This document shows positions 33,071 through 45,107 of a stretch of 64,000 bases of DNA, piece after piece. A model generated the notes under the pieces. It did not search any database and was not told the DNA's origin. It was given only the letters and a program-made list of their open reading frames with translations. Made by a program: the position numbers and the translations under genes. The stretch's first letter is position 1. Each line of letters begins with the position of its first letter. Source of the DNA: an uncultured Eubacteriales bacterium (GTDB taxonomy: Bacteria > Bacillota > Clostridia > Christensenellales > UMGS416); assembly GCA_900542005.1 (NCBI GenBank), contig UQLW01000006.1:1-64000 (forward strand), given 5' to 3'.

Positions 33071-33099
33071 AAGCTTGCCCCCCTTCGTCGGATGGTTCT

Positions 33100-33128
33100 A
33101 TCATACACGATTGTCGATCCATAGACAA
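33100..33128 (-). promoter_or_regulatory. Promoter of the methyltransferase gene
   Basis: Leftward TTGTCT (33123-33128), 17 bases, TATGAT (33100-33105). Confidence 0.7.
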
Positions 33129-33156
33129 GGCGCGATCCAAAGGGACCACGCCTTGT
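33125..33156 (-). terminator. Hairpin behind the surface-protein gene
   Basis: As leftward RNA a 14-bp stem (two G-U pairs) around CUUU: ACAAGGCG... pairs with ...CGCCUUGU. There is no U tract, and the hairpin overlaps the -35 of the next gene. It probably ends the transcript of the gene ending at 33184, but less surely than the other hairpins. Confidence 0.5.
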
Positions 33157-33183
33157 GTACCTTCTGTATGGAGATATAGCGGG

Positions 33184-35046
33184 CTATGCCTTGCCCTTCC
33201 TGCGCTGCCGGGTTACCAGGAAGGCAACCACGCCGCCGGCTGCCACCACAGCCGGGATCAGCAGCCACAGCCAGCTCAGGCTGCCGCTGGAAGCCGGCTG
33301 CTCGCTGCCCGCAGCCAACGGTACCGAGGGATCGGTAATCTGTTGGGGCGCGTCAGCATTGGCCGCCTGGGGAATGGTGGGCTCCGTGATGGTAACGGCG
33401 GCCGCCGGGGTGGTGGTCTCCTCCTCCGTCTCCGGGGCTGCGACCGGAACCACATTCTCCTGGTCATCCACTACCGCGGGGTTGTTATCATCCACGTTGG
33501 CATCGGGTGTATCGTTGGTATTGGTATTGTCGATCACCGGGATATCCTCGTCCACGTCCCCGGTCGAGGCCCGGTAGAAGATATTATATACCCGGCGCGC
33601 ATCGGCAAAATCATGGGTCAGCGTCTGCCCCTGGCCCGCAGCCAGATAGTACCGCGTATCGCCGTCAAGAAGCTCGATAGGGGCGATATGCTGCGCCTCG
33701 CCCCGCACCGGTACCGTTACCGAATGCGTCTCCAATATGTGGTTATCGCTGGAATCCACATAGCGCACCGTGATGTTATAGCCCCGCACCGGGTCAGCTC
33801 CATCGGCGTTATAGTAAACATAATAAACACGGGTCTGGTTGGCGAAGTTATGGGTAATCGTCCGGTTGGAGCCCACGGCCACCGTATATCCGACGCCATT
33901 TTTCGTCATGGTGGGCGGCGCGCTGTGGCGTGCAGTGCCCTGAAGGGCTACATGCTCTGTGTGGTGCTCCAGCTCAGCGCCGGTCGCTGCATCAGCATAG
34001 ATGATGGCGATATCGTACGGTTCCGTCGCTGTGGCTACCTGGTTGAAAAGGATCACATAGGAACGGGTGGCGTTATTGGCCTCATGCACAATGGAAGCCG
34101 GCTGCCCCTCGGCCCGGCGGTATTCCAAGCCCTGGCTGGAGATCACTCGATCCTGCACCTGGAAGGTCACCGTTTCGCCCACGGGTACCGTCACATTCTG
34201 GGAGGCCAACACAAGTCCCGTCGCCGCATCCTGATAGCGGATGTTGATCCGGTAGGGCTTGGCCGGAGCGTCCGGCTGCCGGTCATAGTATACCGTATAG
34301 GTCTTGCTGCCGTCGGCATAGGCATGGCTGACCGAGCCGCTCTGCCCCGAAGCCAGCGCATAGCTTCCGCCATTTGCGCTGAGCTTCTCCGGCGCCTGGA
34401 AGCTGGCGGTTCCGTCTACCGGTACGGTTACGCTTACGGAATCCAGCAGGTCGTTGGTCGCCCGGTCCAGATAGTTGACGGTAATATCGTAGGGCTTGGG
34501 GACAATAAGCTCATACTCAAATACCAGCGTGCGCTGATCCTTACTGCTTGAAGGATTGAAGCTGTGGCTCAGCGGAGAATTGGAGGCCAGCTGATACTTG
34601 CCATTGAGCACCTCCGGCGCATCCCAGCGCAGCGGAGCGTTCTTGGAGACGGTCTTGGTGAGGGATTCCAGCGTCTCGCCCTGGCAGCGATAGATAATAT
34701 AGACATAGTAGCTGTTCAGGCTTTTGGCGAATACATAGCCATCGTCGCCATACTTGACATACAGCGTGCATCCCGACATGCCAGGGTCGGAAACGGAAAC
34801 GGTGGTCTTCCCGTTGGCGGGAATGGTCACATCGCCAATCCGCGCGGTCGTGCCGTACTCCACCGTGATCGCCTCGGAATTGGGATTGGTAATCACAAAA
34901 AGCTGCTCGTTGAGATTGTCCGTGGAAGGCGTGCCCACCACGCTGGGGGCCTTCAGGCCGCCCGCCGCCTGGGCAACCGGGCAGCCCAGCAGCACGGTTC
35001 CCACCAGGGCCATGACCAGCGTCAGGGCCATCACGATCTTTTTCAT
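33184..35046 (-). CDS. Secreted MucBP-like repeat protein with C-terminal anchor
   Basis: 620 residues. Signal peptide at residues 1-27 ends in VAQA-A. After an N-terminal beta domain (about 30-110) and a linker, four repeats of about 75 residues follow, each with YxIxVxYxD, a xVTVPVxGxAxxxAP turn and a ...xITHxFADxTRxYxIxY end, as in MucBP/YD-like surface repeats (starting near residues 185, 270, 345 and 425). A low-complexity Thr/Glu/Asp/Pro linker leads to a C-terminal hydrophobic helix (LSWLWLLIPAVVAAGGVVAFLV) and a basic RQRRKGKA tail. There is no LPxTG. A probable extracellular adhesin or cell-wall-associated protein, in operon with the 153-residue gene upstream. Confidence 0.85.
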   Translation of the reverse strand: MKKIVMALTLVMALVGTVLLGCPVAQAAGGLKAPSVVGTPSTDNLNEQLFVITNPNSEAITVEYGTTARIGDVTIPANGKTTVSVSDPGMSGCTLYVKYGDDGYVFAKSLNSYYVYIIYRCQGETLESLTKTVSKNAPLRWDAPEVLNGKYQLASNSPLSHSFNPSSSKDQRTLVFEYELIVPKPYDITVNYLDRATNDLLDSVSVTVPVDGTASFQAPEKLSANGGSYALASGQSGSVSHAYADGSKTYTVYYDRQPDAPAKPYRINIRYQDAATGLVLASQNVTVPVGETVTFQVQDRVISSQGLEYRRAEGQPASIVHEANNATRSYVILFNQVATATEPYDIAIIYADAATGAELEHHTEHVALQGTARHSAPPTMTKNGVGYTVAVGSNRTITHNFANQTRVYYVYYNADGADPVRGYNITVRYVDSSDNHILETHSVTVPVRGEAQHIAPIELLDGDTRYYLAAGQGQTLTHDFADARRVYNIFYRASTGDVDEDIPVIDNTNTNDTPDANVDDNNPAVVDDQENVVPVAAPETEEETTTPAAAVTITEPTIPQAANADAPQQITDPSVPLAAGSEQPASSGSLSWLWLLIPAVVAAGGVVAFLVTRQRRKGKA

Positions 35047-35078
35047 ACTTATTCCTCCATACCTTACTGCTTCAGCGC

Positions 35079-35540
35079 CTAATCCCAGGACGCGTCATCT
35101 TCTCCGTCGCTTATTGCCTCGTCCATCAGCTTAATGAGCTCTAACGTGCTGCGGAAGTTTCGCTTCATGCCCTTTTCTACCCATTGCACGCTGCCTTGCC
35201 ATGAAGCGTTCTGCCGGTATTGAACCCGGATGATAAAGGTCGGCTTTTCCTGCCCCTGCGGTTCAAATCCCACGGCCTCCTCCTTCAAGTCGCCCAGCTC
35301 CTTTCCTTCGGTTTCTCTTTTTGCCCGGATATTGCGCAGCCGGTAAGCCGGGCTTGGATAATCCAGGGTATTGTAGATCTGCTCGCATCGCTGCATCAGC
35401 TTGACCAGCCCCTCGAACCGCCACGCCGCATTCAGCCCCGGATGATAAAGGATGCCCTGAAGATCGGCCTCGCGGCGGCCCTCCATATACACCCACACCT
35501 GGTTATACCCGGCGGAATACCGTTTCTGTTCGCTGATCAT
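35079..35540 (-). CDS. Conserved hypothetical protein (DNA/RNA-context regulator-like, role unknown)
   Basis: 153 residues, soluble, no signal peptide. The C-terminal half carries a recurring Firmicute pattern, TFIIRVQYRQNASWQGSVQWVEKGMKRNFRSTLELIKLMDEAI, found in small proteins next to surface-protein genes in Clostridia. I do not recall a function. The first part includes RRWADLQGILYHPGLNAA-like sequence. It is the first gene of the operon with the MucBP-like protein 32 bases downstream, and its promoter region carries two TGTGATTG octamers. AAGGAG precedes the ATG. Confidence 0.65.
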   Translation of the reverse strand: MISEQKRYSAGYNQVWVYMEGRREADLQGILYHPGLNAAWRFEGLVKLMQRCEQIYNTLDYPSPAYRLRNIRAKRETEGKELGDLKEEAVGFEPQGQEKPTFIIRVQYRQNASWQGSVQWVEKGMKRNFRSTLELIKLMDEAISDGEDDASWD

Positions 35541-35569
35541 GATGCGCTCCTTGCCTTATTACAGGTCTC

Positions 35570-35665
35570 ATTATATCCCGGCCGTTGCCAGCCTGATTTC
35601 AGTTCAATTTCATTTCAATCACACGAATGGATTTTTTGCTAATTTTTGAAATTTTTATGTGATTG
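35570..35665 (-). promoter_or_regulatory. Promoter region with two TGTGATTG octamers
   Basis: Leftward TATAAT (35570-35575) lacks a good -35. Upstream are TGTGATTG on the minus strand (35616-35623) and the same octamer on the plus strand (35658-35665), with centres 42 bases apart. The octamer also occurs three times around the giant adhesin promoter (47.7-47.8 kb). Confidence 0.6.
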
Positions 35666-35685
35666 GCCCCTTTTGCAAAGCCTGG

Positions 35686-35720
35686 CATAGCAAAAGGGGC
35701 CCCACATTGGGGCCCCTTAC
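35686..35720. terminator. Terminator after the giant surface-protein gene
   Basis: AAGGGGCCCC / GGGGCCCCTT around ACATT, followed by an A/T run on the leftward side (TTTTGC...). Works for the leftward gene ending at 35737. Confidence 0.8.
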
Positions 35721-35736
35721 CGGTTGAAGGATGTAC

Positions 35737-38700
35737 TTATTGGATATTCCTGCGCCGCCAGAGCATGACCACGAAGGCCATCATCAGGCAGCCGCTCATC
35801 AGGATCAGCCATTGCAGGACCCTGCTGCTGTCGCCGGTACCCGGCATACTTGTTCCGCCATCGGGGCCGTCCGGCTCGCCGGGCTGCGGCGCGTAAAGGC
35901 CGGCATCCCAGGTCATGTCGTAGCCCTCCTGCTCCAGATAGAAGCCCCGTGTGGCGCTCCAGCCGAAGTCATCGGGCGTCTGCGCGTCGGAATCCATCGT
36001 ATAGCCGTCCTCCGCCTCCAGGGCATTCAGCGCGGTTACGGTCAAGCCCTCCGGCAGCAGGAAGCGCACACGGTAGTAGCCTTCATCCAGGTTATCAAAG
36101 CGGTAATACCCGCTCTCGTTGGTCGTCGTCTCAGCAACCTGCCGCCACTGGCCGGCGTCGTCCACCATTCCGGATTCATTGTATTCCAGCACCACCAGCA
36201 CACCGGCAATGCCCATTTCGTCCTCGTCCTGGCGCCCGTTTCGGTTTTCATCCAGCCAGACATAGTCGCCCACCGATCCATTCACACGGATCAGGCCCGC
36301 GTCCCAGGTCATATCCCGTTGTCCATAGTCCAGGGTGATGACGCCGGTCGGGTAGCCCAATCCCTCTACCTCAAGGCCCAGCGCGTCGGAATCCAGGGCA
36401 GCGTCGCCGCCGGCCTTGGGTATGGTCAGCGCATAGGGCGCTTCCACATTGAAGAGCACACGGTATTCATAGCCCGAATCCGGGCCGCAGGGCAGGTTAT
36501 CGAAGAGATACCGGCCCTTTTCATCGGTCGAATCCACGCCTACGAATTTCCATAGCCCATCGCTTCCTTCGCGCCGCTGCAGCACCACCATGATATCGGC
36601 CGCCGGCTGTTCTCCGTCATCCTGAAGGCCGTTCTTGTTTTCATCAAACCAGACGTAATCGCCAATGGCGCCGGTCAGCCGCGCTCCGCCGTCCCAGGTC
36701 GTATCGATGCTGTTATAGCCCAGATGGATGACGGCAGTGTAGCCGCTGTTAAGGTCATCGGTCAACTCCAGCTCCACGTCGCTGTCCAGCGTATCGTCGC
36801 CGCCCACATTGGCCGTTACGGCCTTGTACCCATCCGGGTAGTCAAAATGCACCTGATAATCGCCTTCGATCAGGCCGTCGAAGTAATACAGGCCATCCTC
36901 GCCTACCGTAACCGGCGGCCGCAACGGCGCATCCTCACGCACGCCGTTCACCACCCGGTACAGGGTAACTACCGTCCCCGGCAGGGCCACGCCCAGGTCC
37001 TGTACATCGTTATAGTTGCGGTCATCATAGGCATAGCCGCCCAGCGCGCTGTATACCATCAGGCCCGCGTCCCAGGTCATATCCGCGTCGCCGGCGTTCA
37101 GCGTAATGACGCCCGTGCGGCGGACCCGGTCGTCCGCCTCCATTGTTTGCTCGGCATCCGAGTCGCTGGCGGGCTCTGTCCCCTGCTTCGCCGGCGTAAA
37201 GGCATATTGGTAGGCGCCGCCGGCTTCCTTTTTCAGGTCGCGGATGTCGAATTCCACCACATACTGGCCAGGCACCAGGTGGTCAAAGCGGTACATACCG
37301 TCCTGCCCGTCCACGGTTGCCGTTTCGGTCGTGGCATAGGGCGTATCGTCCACCTGCCCGTCCGTCAGCCGGTAAAGGTTGACCTTCACCCCGTTCACAC
37401 CGGGCTCGCCGTCCACCTGCAGGCCGTCGCGGTCCATATCCAGCCATACCCGGTCCCCCAGGGAGGCCGGAATGATGAAGCCCGCGTCCAGCGTATCGTT
37501 ATCCTCGCCCACCAGCTGGCCATCCACCTCGCTGATATGCAGCATAACCTCTTCCGTGGAGAAATCGGCGCCTATGTTCGAGTCCTTGGCGGGATCCTCG
37601 CCCGCATAGCGCAGCGTGGGCGCGTATTCGGCGCCTGGCTGCTCAAATACCACGCGGTAGCTGTAGATCACGCCGCCGATATAGTCGTTGGGATCGGTTG
37701 AATCCTCTGGCGCTCCTTCCTTCAGGAAGCTGCAGTTCAGGCCCTCAAACTGGTAGCGTCCATCGGCATCGGTCGTTGTTTCATGGGTTTCATACTGCGT
37801 CTGGCCGTCCGCCCGGGTCCGCGTCTCATAGAGCGTGACCTTCAGGCCCTCTACATAGGTATCGCCTTCGTCCTGGATGCCGTTGTTGTTGCGGTCGATA
37901 AAGACATAGTCGCCGATGGAGCCCGTAGGCAGGCGCATATAGCTCTTGACCTGGTTGTTCTCCACCAGGGCCGACCAGTGGTCGGCCGCAGCCGAATCCA
38001 TGACGGCGCCCGCTGCCGAATTGGCGGTTATCTTGTCATAGAACGCTTCAATCTCCTCGGTGGTGAAGCCCGGCGTGCGCATCTTCAGCTCCACGGTCAC
38101 CGACTCGCCCTTGGCAAAGCGGGCGTCCGGGTCGTCATAATGGAACTCAAAGCCGATAGCAGTAATGTCCTCGTCCGCAGGCTTATCCGTCGTCCAGCCG
38201 GCCCAGCTGCCCTCAGCGCTGTAAAGCATCGGCAGCTCATCCTCGCCCGATCCCGACCGGGAGGTCCAGTCCTTTGTCGAATAGTAGACGGTCGCACCCG
38301 CCGGCACCACGATATCCTCCAGTATAGGCCGGCGCGGTACCTCGGTATCGCGCTCAATCCGCACACCGGTATCGGAGGGCACCACATAGGTATCGCCCGC
38401 GACCGGCAGAATGTCCACAATCCGGACCACATCGCCGGCCCTGCTGCCATTGTTGTATAGCGTAAGCCGGTAGCTGAGGTCACCATTGGGGTATGTATAG
38501 GCGATCTGCGCCGGGCCCAGATACTCCTCGTCCAGAGAGCCCTTCACGCTCTTGACGATGGATATCGCGCTGTCATCTACCACAGCCACCGTGTCGCCGG
38601 CCATGGCATAGCGGTTCTCTCCCAGGGCTTCCTCGCCGGGGATCGGGTCCAGCATGCTGTCCACCTTGCCGTCCAGGGATTCATTTTCCGAAAGCGAGCC

Positions 38701-41700
38701 CTTATCGTTAACAAAGCTCAGGCCCAGCGGGTTCTGCACCGTGACAGGGTAGCGTACGCTGCTGCTCAGATAGGCCGGGCAATAGAGCTGCGTCACCGTC
38801 GAGGGTTTGCGCAGGTCTACATATACCTGGTAGTCCACCGACAGGGTCTCTCCCGGCTTCATCTCATAATCGTCCGGGAATACGAACACAATGCGCTGCG
38901 TATATACCGGGTTGCCTTCCCCGTCAAGGATGGGGGTAAGCGACACGCCGTCGCTGCCCAGCTGCATGGCCGGCACCTTCTCCTGATAGGAAACCGCCAG
39001 CGGCTCTACCTCGAAGCCCTGCGAATCGGTAATCTTGAAGCGCGCGTTATTGTGGTAGGTCTCATCCAGAATCGTATAGGCCGGCAGATCCACCGCAAGG
39101 ATGGGGCCAAAGAAGCTCTGCCCGGAAACGCTCTCATTCTTTGCCGTCATCCGGTAGGGTACGCCCTGGCCCGAATAGACGGTGGAGCCGCCCTGCGTCT
39201 TGTTGGTAATCGACACCGGTACCTGCTCGGCGGCAAGGGAGGGCAGCTGCTGCTCCACCTCGTTGCTCCGGATGGATACCGGCACCTCGGTGGGCGCGCC
39301 CGTCTCATCGTATTGCTCATATTGATAGCTCAACGTACCCGTATTGCGGATCACACGGATCTCATTGACCGCTTCCCCGCCCTCGCGCTGGGCAAAGCGG
39401 GCGGTAAGGCGCATTCCGTCGGCCGTAAAGCCGGCCTTGACGCCGTCATACACCACGCGCACCGCCATGATCTCCTCGTCCGGCACGGCCTGCGTGAGGT
39501 CCACCTCCTGCCAGGAGCCGGCAGCCAGGTTCTGCAGATTCCGCATTTGGTAGCGGTCATCCAGCTTTTTCCAACTATCGGTGCCCAGCTCGCTGAAGCC
39601 CTGGTATTCGATCCGGGCGGCAACCTCGCCGCCGTGCGCATTCAGCGCGCGCATCACCTGCACGGCGGTAATGCGGTAATCTCCCGCCGCAAGCGGATGC
39701 AGCGCTTCCTCGCTGCCCGTGCCCACATAGCTGTAAAGGCGGATATCGCTATCGGTTACGGTAAAATTCTCCATCGGCACCGTGTTGGCGCCGGTCGCAT
39801 AGCCCGCCAGCTGGAAGGTCAGCTCCAGCGGCTCCAGCATCAGGCTGCGTACCGTATCCGGAGCAGACAGCGATTTGCTGATCGCGCTGGGGAAATCCTT
39901 GACCTCGGAGGCATGGGCATTGGTAAAGGTAACCTTATTGACTTCGCCAGTGGGCACATGGACCGGGTATACGGTCACCCGCTTTTCCAGCATGCTCAGC
40001 CGGTCATCCAGCGTATAGCCGTCGGGCGCTTTCGTTTCGCGGACCAGATACTCCGTACCATCCTTGGCGGCAGGGACAAGGCCCGAAAGCGCCAGGCCGC
40101 TGGCTTCTGTGGCAACGCCGCTGTAAAGGGGTTTGCTGCCGGTCGGATTGCCCTGGCCGTCTACCGGCCAGATCTCGAATTCCGCTCCCTTCAAGGGATT
40201 GCCGGCGGCATCCTGCTTGGCAATGACAATGCGGCCGGCATCGGCATCATCCACCATCTCCACGGGGTAGTTTACCGCCGTACCCGATTGGGCCACGTCG
40301 ACGGTGATCCGGCCCGGATTCAGCGCGTAGCCCTCGGGCGGGACCGTCTCAACGATTATATAATGCCCGGCGTCCAGGCCGGTCCAGGCGCACTGGCCAT
40401 TTTTGCCGGTCTGCTTGGGCGAGCCCACCTCATTCCCCTCGGCTACCGAATTTTCGTAGAGCTGGAAGGCCGCCCCCTCCAGCACAAGGGAACCGTTTTG
40501 GGCGTCTGCCTTTTTGGTCAGGGTGATGCTGCCCTTGGCGTTGTTCTCCACGTCCACCTTGACGATGGCGGCCGCTGTGTCCAGCGTGAAGTAATGGGGC
40601 GTCTCATCCAGCGTGTAGCCGCTGGGCGCCTGGATCTCGCGGATCATATAGTCGCCCAGATCCATCACGCCGGAGAGGTACTCGCCGTCCTCCACGGTGA
40701 AGGTCGGATTCATACCGCTGACCTTCACATACTCGCCGTCCACCTTGCGGTATAGCTCGAATACCGCGCCGTCCAGCAGCGTATAGGGCTCCCCGTCGGA
40801 CGCCGCGCGTTTGATCACCTGGAACCGCCCCTTGCTGGGCACGTTGTTGATGGGGGCGGTGAAGTACTGATCGTTCACCTGGCCGCTCACCACCTGAAGC
40901 TTGAAGGAGTTGGGCGCCGGAGCCGTATAACCCTCGGGCACCGTGGTCTCCACCAGCTCATAGTAGCCGGGATCCAGCATCTGAGATTGGCCCACGCCCG
41001 TCGCGTCGGTGGTGATGGAACCGACCTCCTGGCCGCGCGTAGCCGTATCCAGCCTATCGCCTTCCAGCCGGTACAGGGTGAATACAGCGCCCTCCACCGG
41101 CAGCGGCGCGGCCTCCTCCCCTTCTGCCTCCGTCCATTGGGCCTGCTTCAGCAGCTTGATCTGGCCCTGGGGGATGTTTTCAATCTCGATGCGCTGGCTG
41201 CCTTTGTTGTTGGTCGTAACCGAAAATACCTCTTTGGTCCGATCCACATAGCCCGCAGGGGCTGCCAGCTCCTTGAGATAATAGGTCGTATTTGGCTTCA
41301 GCCCGCCGAAACGGATCAAGCCGTCCGTGCCGGTCTGCTGCTGGCGGATGGGTTGCGCCTCCGGATTGGCGGCAGGGTCCACATCATACAGCGCAAACTG
41401 CACATAGGGGATGGGCGCTTTCTCCGTCCCGTTGAGATAGTATTTATACAGTGTGACCGTCTGCGCCTTTTCGTTGTCCAGCTCGATTGGAGCGCTATAT
41501 GCATTGGCCGTCACCGTATAGGGCCCATGTATGGTTTCATCCAGCAGGTAGCCGGACGGAGGCGTGATCTCCTTGAGGTAATAGCTTCCCGGAGCCAGCA
41601 GCCCCGATACCGCATAACCCTGGCCGTCGGTGGTCAGCCGGTCTACCGGCTCGCCCTGGCAGCCAGCGTCCGTATAAACGCCAAATACCGCGCCCTCCAG

Positions 41701-44700
41701 CGGCGTATCGTCGTACCGGTCCTTCTTTTGCATGCACAGCTTGCCGTATACCGCCTGGTTCAGGATGCGGTTCGCCTCCGTCAGCCGGGTTTGTTCACCC
41801 GCTTTTACCGTTACAGATATTGCCGCCAGATTGGCCGCATAGCCCGTATTGCCGCCGACTGAGGTCTCCTTCAGCCAGTACACGCCGGCGTCCAGGCCGG
41901 TGAGCAGCAGCTTGCCGTCTACTCCCGTCGTCCCCTGGGCGGCCTGGTTGGCCGCTACGCAATCCGCCTCAGCATCGCCCGTCTCGTTCTTGTACAGCGT
42001 AAAGACGACGCCCTGCATCGGCGCTTCCGGATCGCTGGCAAACTGGCTCTTTTTCTCCAGCAGCAGGCTGCCCTGGGGAGCGTCGGTCAACGCCAGGGGT
42101 TCGCCCGCCGTATGCTGCGGCTGCCCTCCCGCGCCGGTAATCTTGCCGCCTTCAATGGTGAAGGGAATGGGCGTCGGATCCAGCGTATAGCCCGCCGGCG
42201 CTTTCGTCTCGATCAGCTGGTATTCGCCCGCCGGCATGTAACCGGTCAGAGTATCCCCCTGGGTGCTGGTGGTGAGGGTCATGACCTGGCTGGCGCCCGC
42301 CGGCGTGTAGTCGGCAAACTGGCCATCCTGCCCCTTGACCTGTACCTTATAGGTTGCGGCCAGCCGGGTAGCCGGGTTCGCCGCATCGGTCTTCTTCACC
42401 AGCAGCCGCCCGACCTCAGCCCTATTCTCGAAGGGCGTATTTACGCAGGTCATATCCACATCGTTGCTTTTTACCGTCACATGGACCTGCCGGCTGCTCT
42501 TGATAAAGCCCGCAGGCGCCTCGGTTTCCTCGACGATATAGTGCCCCGGGGGCAGCAGGCCCGACAGCAGCGTGCCTGCTTCGCCTTCAATCGTGCCGGT
42601 GACGCCCGTGTAGACCGGCGTATCGCCAGCCTTTTCAAAGCGGCAGTCCTCGCCGCAGTCGTGGCCGCCCTGGTCGTTGTCCGCTTGGCCGTCCTTGGCC
42701 TTGGCCGGATAGATGGCAAACTTCGCGCCGTCAAGCCCGTAGGTTTTGCCGGACAGAACCGTAACCTTCTGTACCTTGATGCGGCCATAGCGGATATTGA
42801 CAATGATAAGGTCTCCGTCAAAGCTGTTGCCATTCTCCGATACGGTGGCGTTATAAATGGATTCATCCCGCACGAAGTTTGCAGGCGCCAATACCTCCAG
42901 CGCATAGTAGGTGCGCAGCGGCACCAGGCCGGTGAAGCTGAAAGCGCCGTTGGCCCCGGAGCGCTGAACCTGGAGGATGCTGTGGTCGGCCAGGAAGTTT
43001 GCATCTGTCAGCTGCGCTTCCGTCACCGATTGCGTCTCCAGCCAGGTATTCATGGCCTGGGCATCTGCTTCCTGCTCAAAAATCGCAATCCACGCGCCCT
43101 CTACCGGATCTCCAGCCTCGTTCACCTTCTGCCCCGGCGGCGAAGCGGGAATATAGTTATAGATTTCCGTCTCGGTCATTGTGCCGGCTTCGACCTGAAT
43201 CGGCCCGGTCCACTGGGAGAGCATTTCATACTGGGCGGCCGGCAGCAGGGGCAGCCGCGTCTCCTTCAGGTAGTAGCGCTTGCCCGGCTCCAGCAGGCCG
43301 GTCAGCGCCCGGCCGGTGTGCCCGGTTTCCTCCGCCTTTTTATCGGTACCGCTCTCCAGGGTGCTGTGGTCCACCTTCGACAGATTGACCGTTGTACCGT
43401 TCACGTCGGTCGGCGTCCCCGCCTCATCCACCACATACAGCTCAAACTGCGCGCCGTCCAGCGGTGCGCCGGTGCCCAGCAGCTTTTTATGCAGGCGGAT
43501 GCGTCCCTTGACCGATTCGTTGTCAAAGGCCACGGTCTCGTCCTGCTCTGCCGTCAGGGTAACTGCCTGGTAGGAGGGATCGGGCAGCTTGTAATCCTCT
43601 GCGGGCGCCGTCTCTACCACCCAATATTCGCCGGGAGGCAGCAGCGGCGAGCTGGCCAGGCCCGTTGCGAAGCCTGCGGCCCCGGTCACCAGGCCCTCGG
43701 CCACCCGATTCTCCTCATCCGCGCAATCGGCCTGCTGGTTATTGCTTACCTTTTTATAGATGCTGAAGGTCGCGCCGTCCAGGGCGATCCGCTCGCTGTT
43801 CTGGTCATTGAGCTTCCACAGGGCGTACTTCTCTATATGGATCCTACGCTGGGGGACGTTCGTCAGCGGCGCGGTCACATAAACCTTGTTCGTTTCCCCT
43901 GCCACAACCGTAACGTCATGGTAGGCCTCGTCCAGCACATAGCCCTCCGGGGCCGCGGCCTCCTTCAGGCCGTATTCGCCGGGCGTCAGCCATCCGGAAA
44001 GGCCCAGGCCCGTTCCGGCCGCCGTGGTCACAGCGCCTACTGGCTCAGGGGCATAGGCGCCGTCCCCGAGCTTCTGATAGATGTGATAGGTGACGGCCAG
44101 CCCCTTGCTGCCGTCGGTGCTGTCCACCTTCTTGATCTGAACCTTGCCCTTGGCCGCCGTATTCGTAACGGCGGTATCCTGCGCCCTATAGGCGGCGCTG
44201 TAGTTCATGCCGTCCCTTACCTCGACCGCCTGATACGCCGGGGCGGTAGCCTCATAGCCCTCGGGCGCCTCGGTTTCCTCCAGCCAATAGGCGCCGGGCG
44301 CCAGCGCGGCCGACAGGCCCACGCCGTCGGCCCCGGTCACGATGGCGTCAGCCTGGTATGTGCCGTCCGCTCTTGCCGCCGCCTTATCCGTTTCGGCGTT
44401 GTCACTCGTCTTCGGATAAAGGGCAAACTTCGCCCCAGCCAGCGTGATGGCCTCGCCGTCCATCAAGCCGCTTTTCACCACGCGGATCTTGCCCATCCGG
44501 GTGTTGGTCCGCGCCTCAACGACCGTATCGGGGTCTGCCGGCGCCTTTGGGAAGGGAGCGGTAACCGCATAGACCGCCCCGTCCAATAGATAATCCCCGT
44601 AACCGGCGGCGTTGGAGACCGCCGTTTCCCGGTACCAGTAGCTCTTGCCGGGCGTCAGGCCGCTGAAGGTCAGGCGGCCTTCGTTGTCGGTCTTGCCGCT

Positions 44701-45107
44701 CTGCACCGCCGCTGCATCGGGATTGGCACTGGGATCCTCCTCATACAGCGCATAGCTAACGCCGGGAATGGGCGTATTCAAAACAGAATCGGTCTTGACG
44801 ATCCCAATGCTCACCATCGGGTCGTTCTTGGCCTGAACGGTCAGCATGGTGCTGGCTGTAAGCCGGATACCACCGCCCTCGCCCAGCGCGTTCCCCTCGC
44901 CGTCCACGCCCTTGATGACCGCCACCCGGGGCACATAGCCGGCGGGCGTGTTCTTCTCCTTCAGGTAAAGAGGCTGGCTGGTGGGCAGCAGGCCCGATTC
45001 CGCCTTACCCTCGGCGTCCGTCGCTTCCAGGGTGGCGATGGGGTCGCCGCTGCAGTCCGCCGTTGTATAGACCTCAAACACGATACCAGCCATGGGCGCG
45101 CCGGTGT
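35737..45107 (-). CDS. Giant SpaA/SdrD-type surface adhesin, 3' part after frameshift
   Basis: About 3,120 residues, read in the frame that starts at 45107. It holds 16 or so SpaA/Cna_B-like domains of 85-110 residues, each opening with a Lys-containing strand (IKKVDS, LLVKKTD, IVIAKQD and so on) and closing with YxLxExxAPxGY, the Lys-Glu isopeptide pattern. A central region of about 700 residues has DUF11/adhesin-like beta domains. Five SdrD-B-like domains follow, each with DxNxNGxQDxxE Ca-binding loops. The end is MPGTGD (a variant sorting motif), a hydrophobic helix and RRRN. It forms one gene with 44961-47585, split by an extra AC near 45106. No sortase is in the window. Confidence 0.88.

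Noticed and set aside
42112..44589. Long plus-strand frame inside the giant adhesin
   Set aside because: The minus strand carries recognisable SpaA repeats throughout. The plus-strand frame has no motif or start signal.
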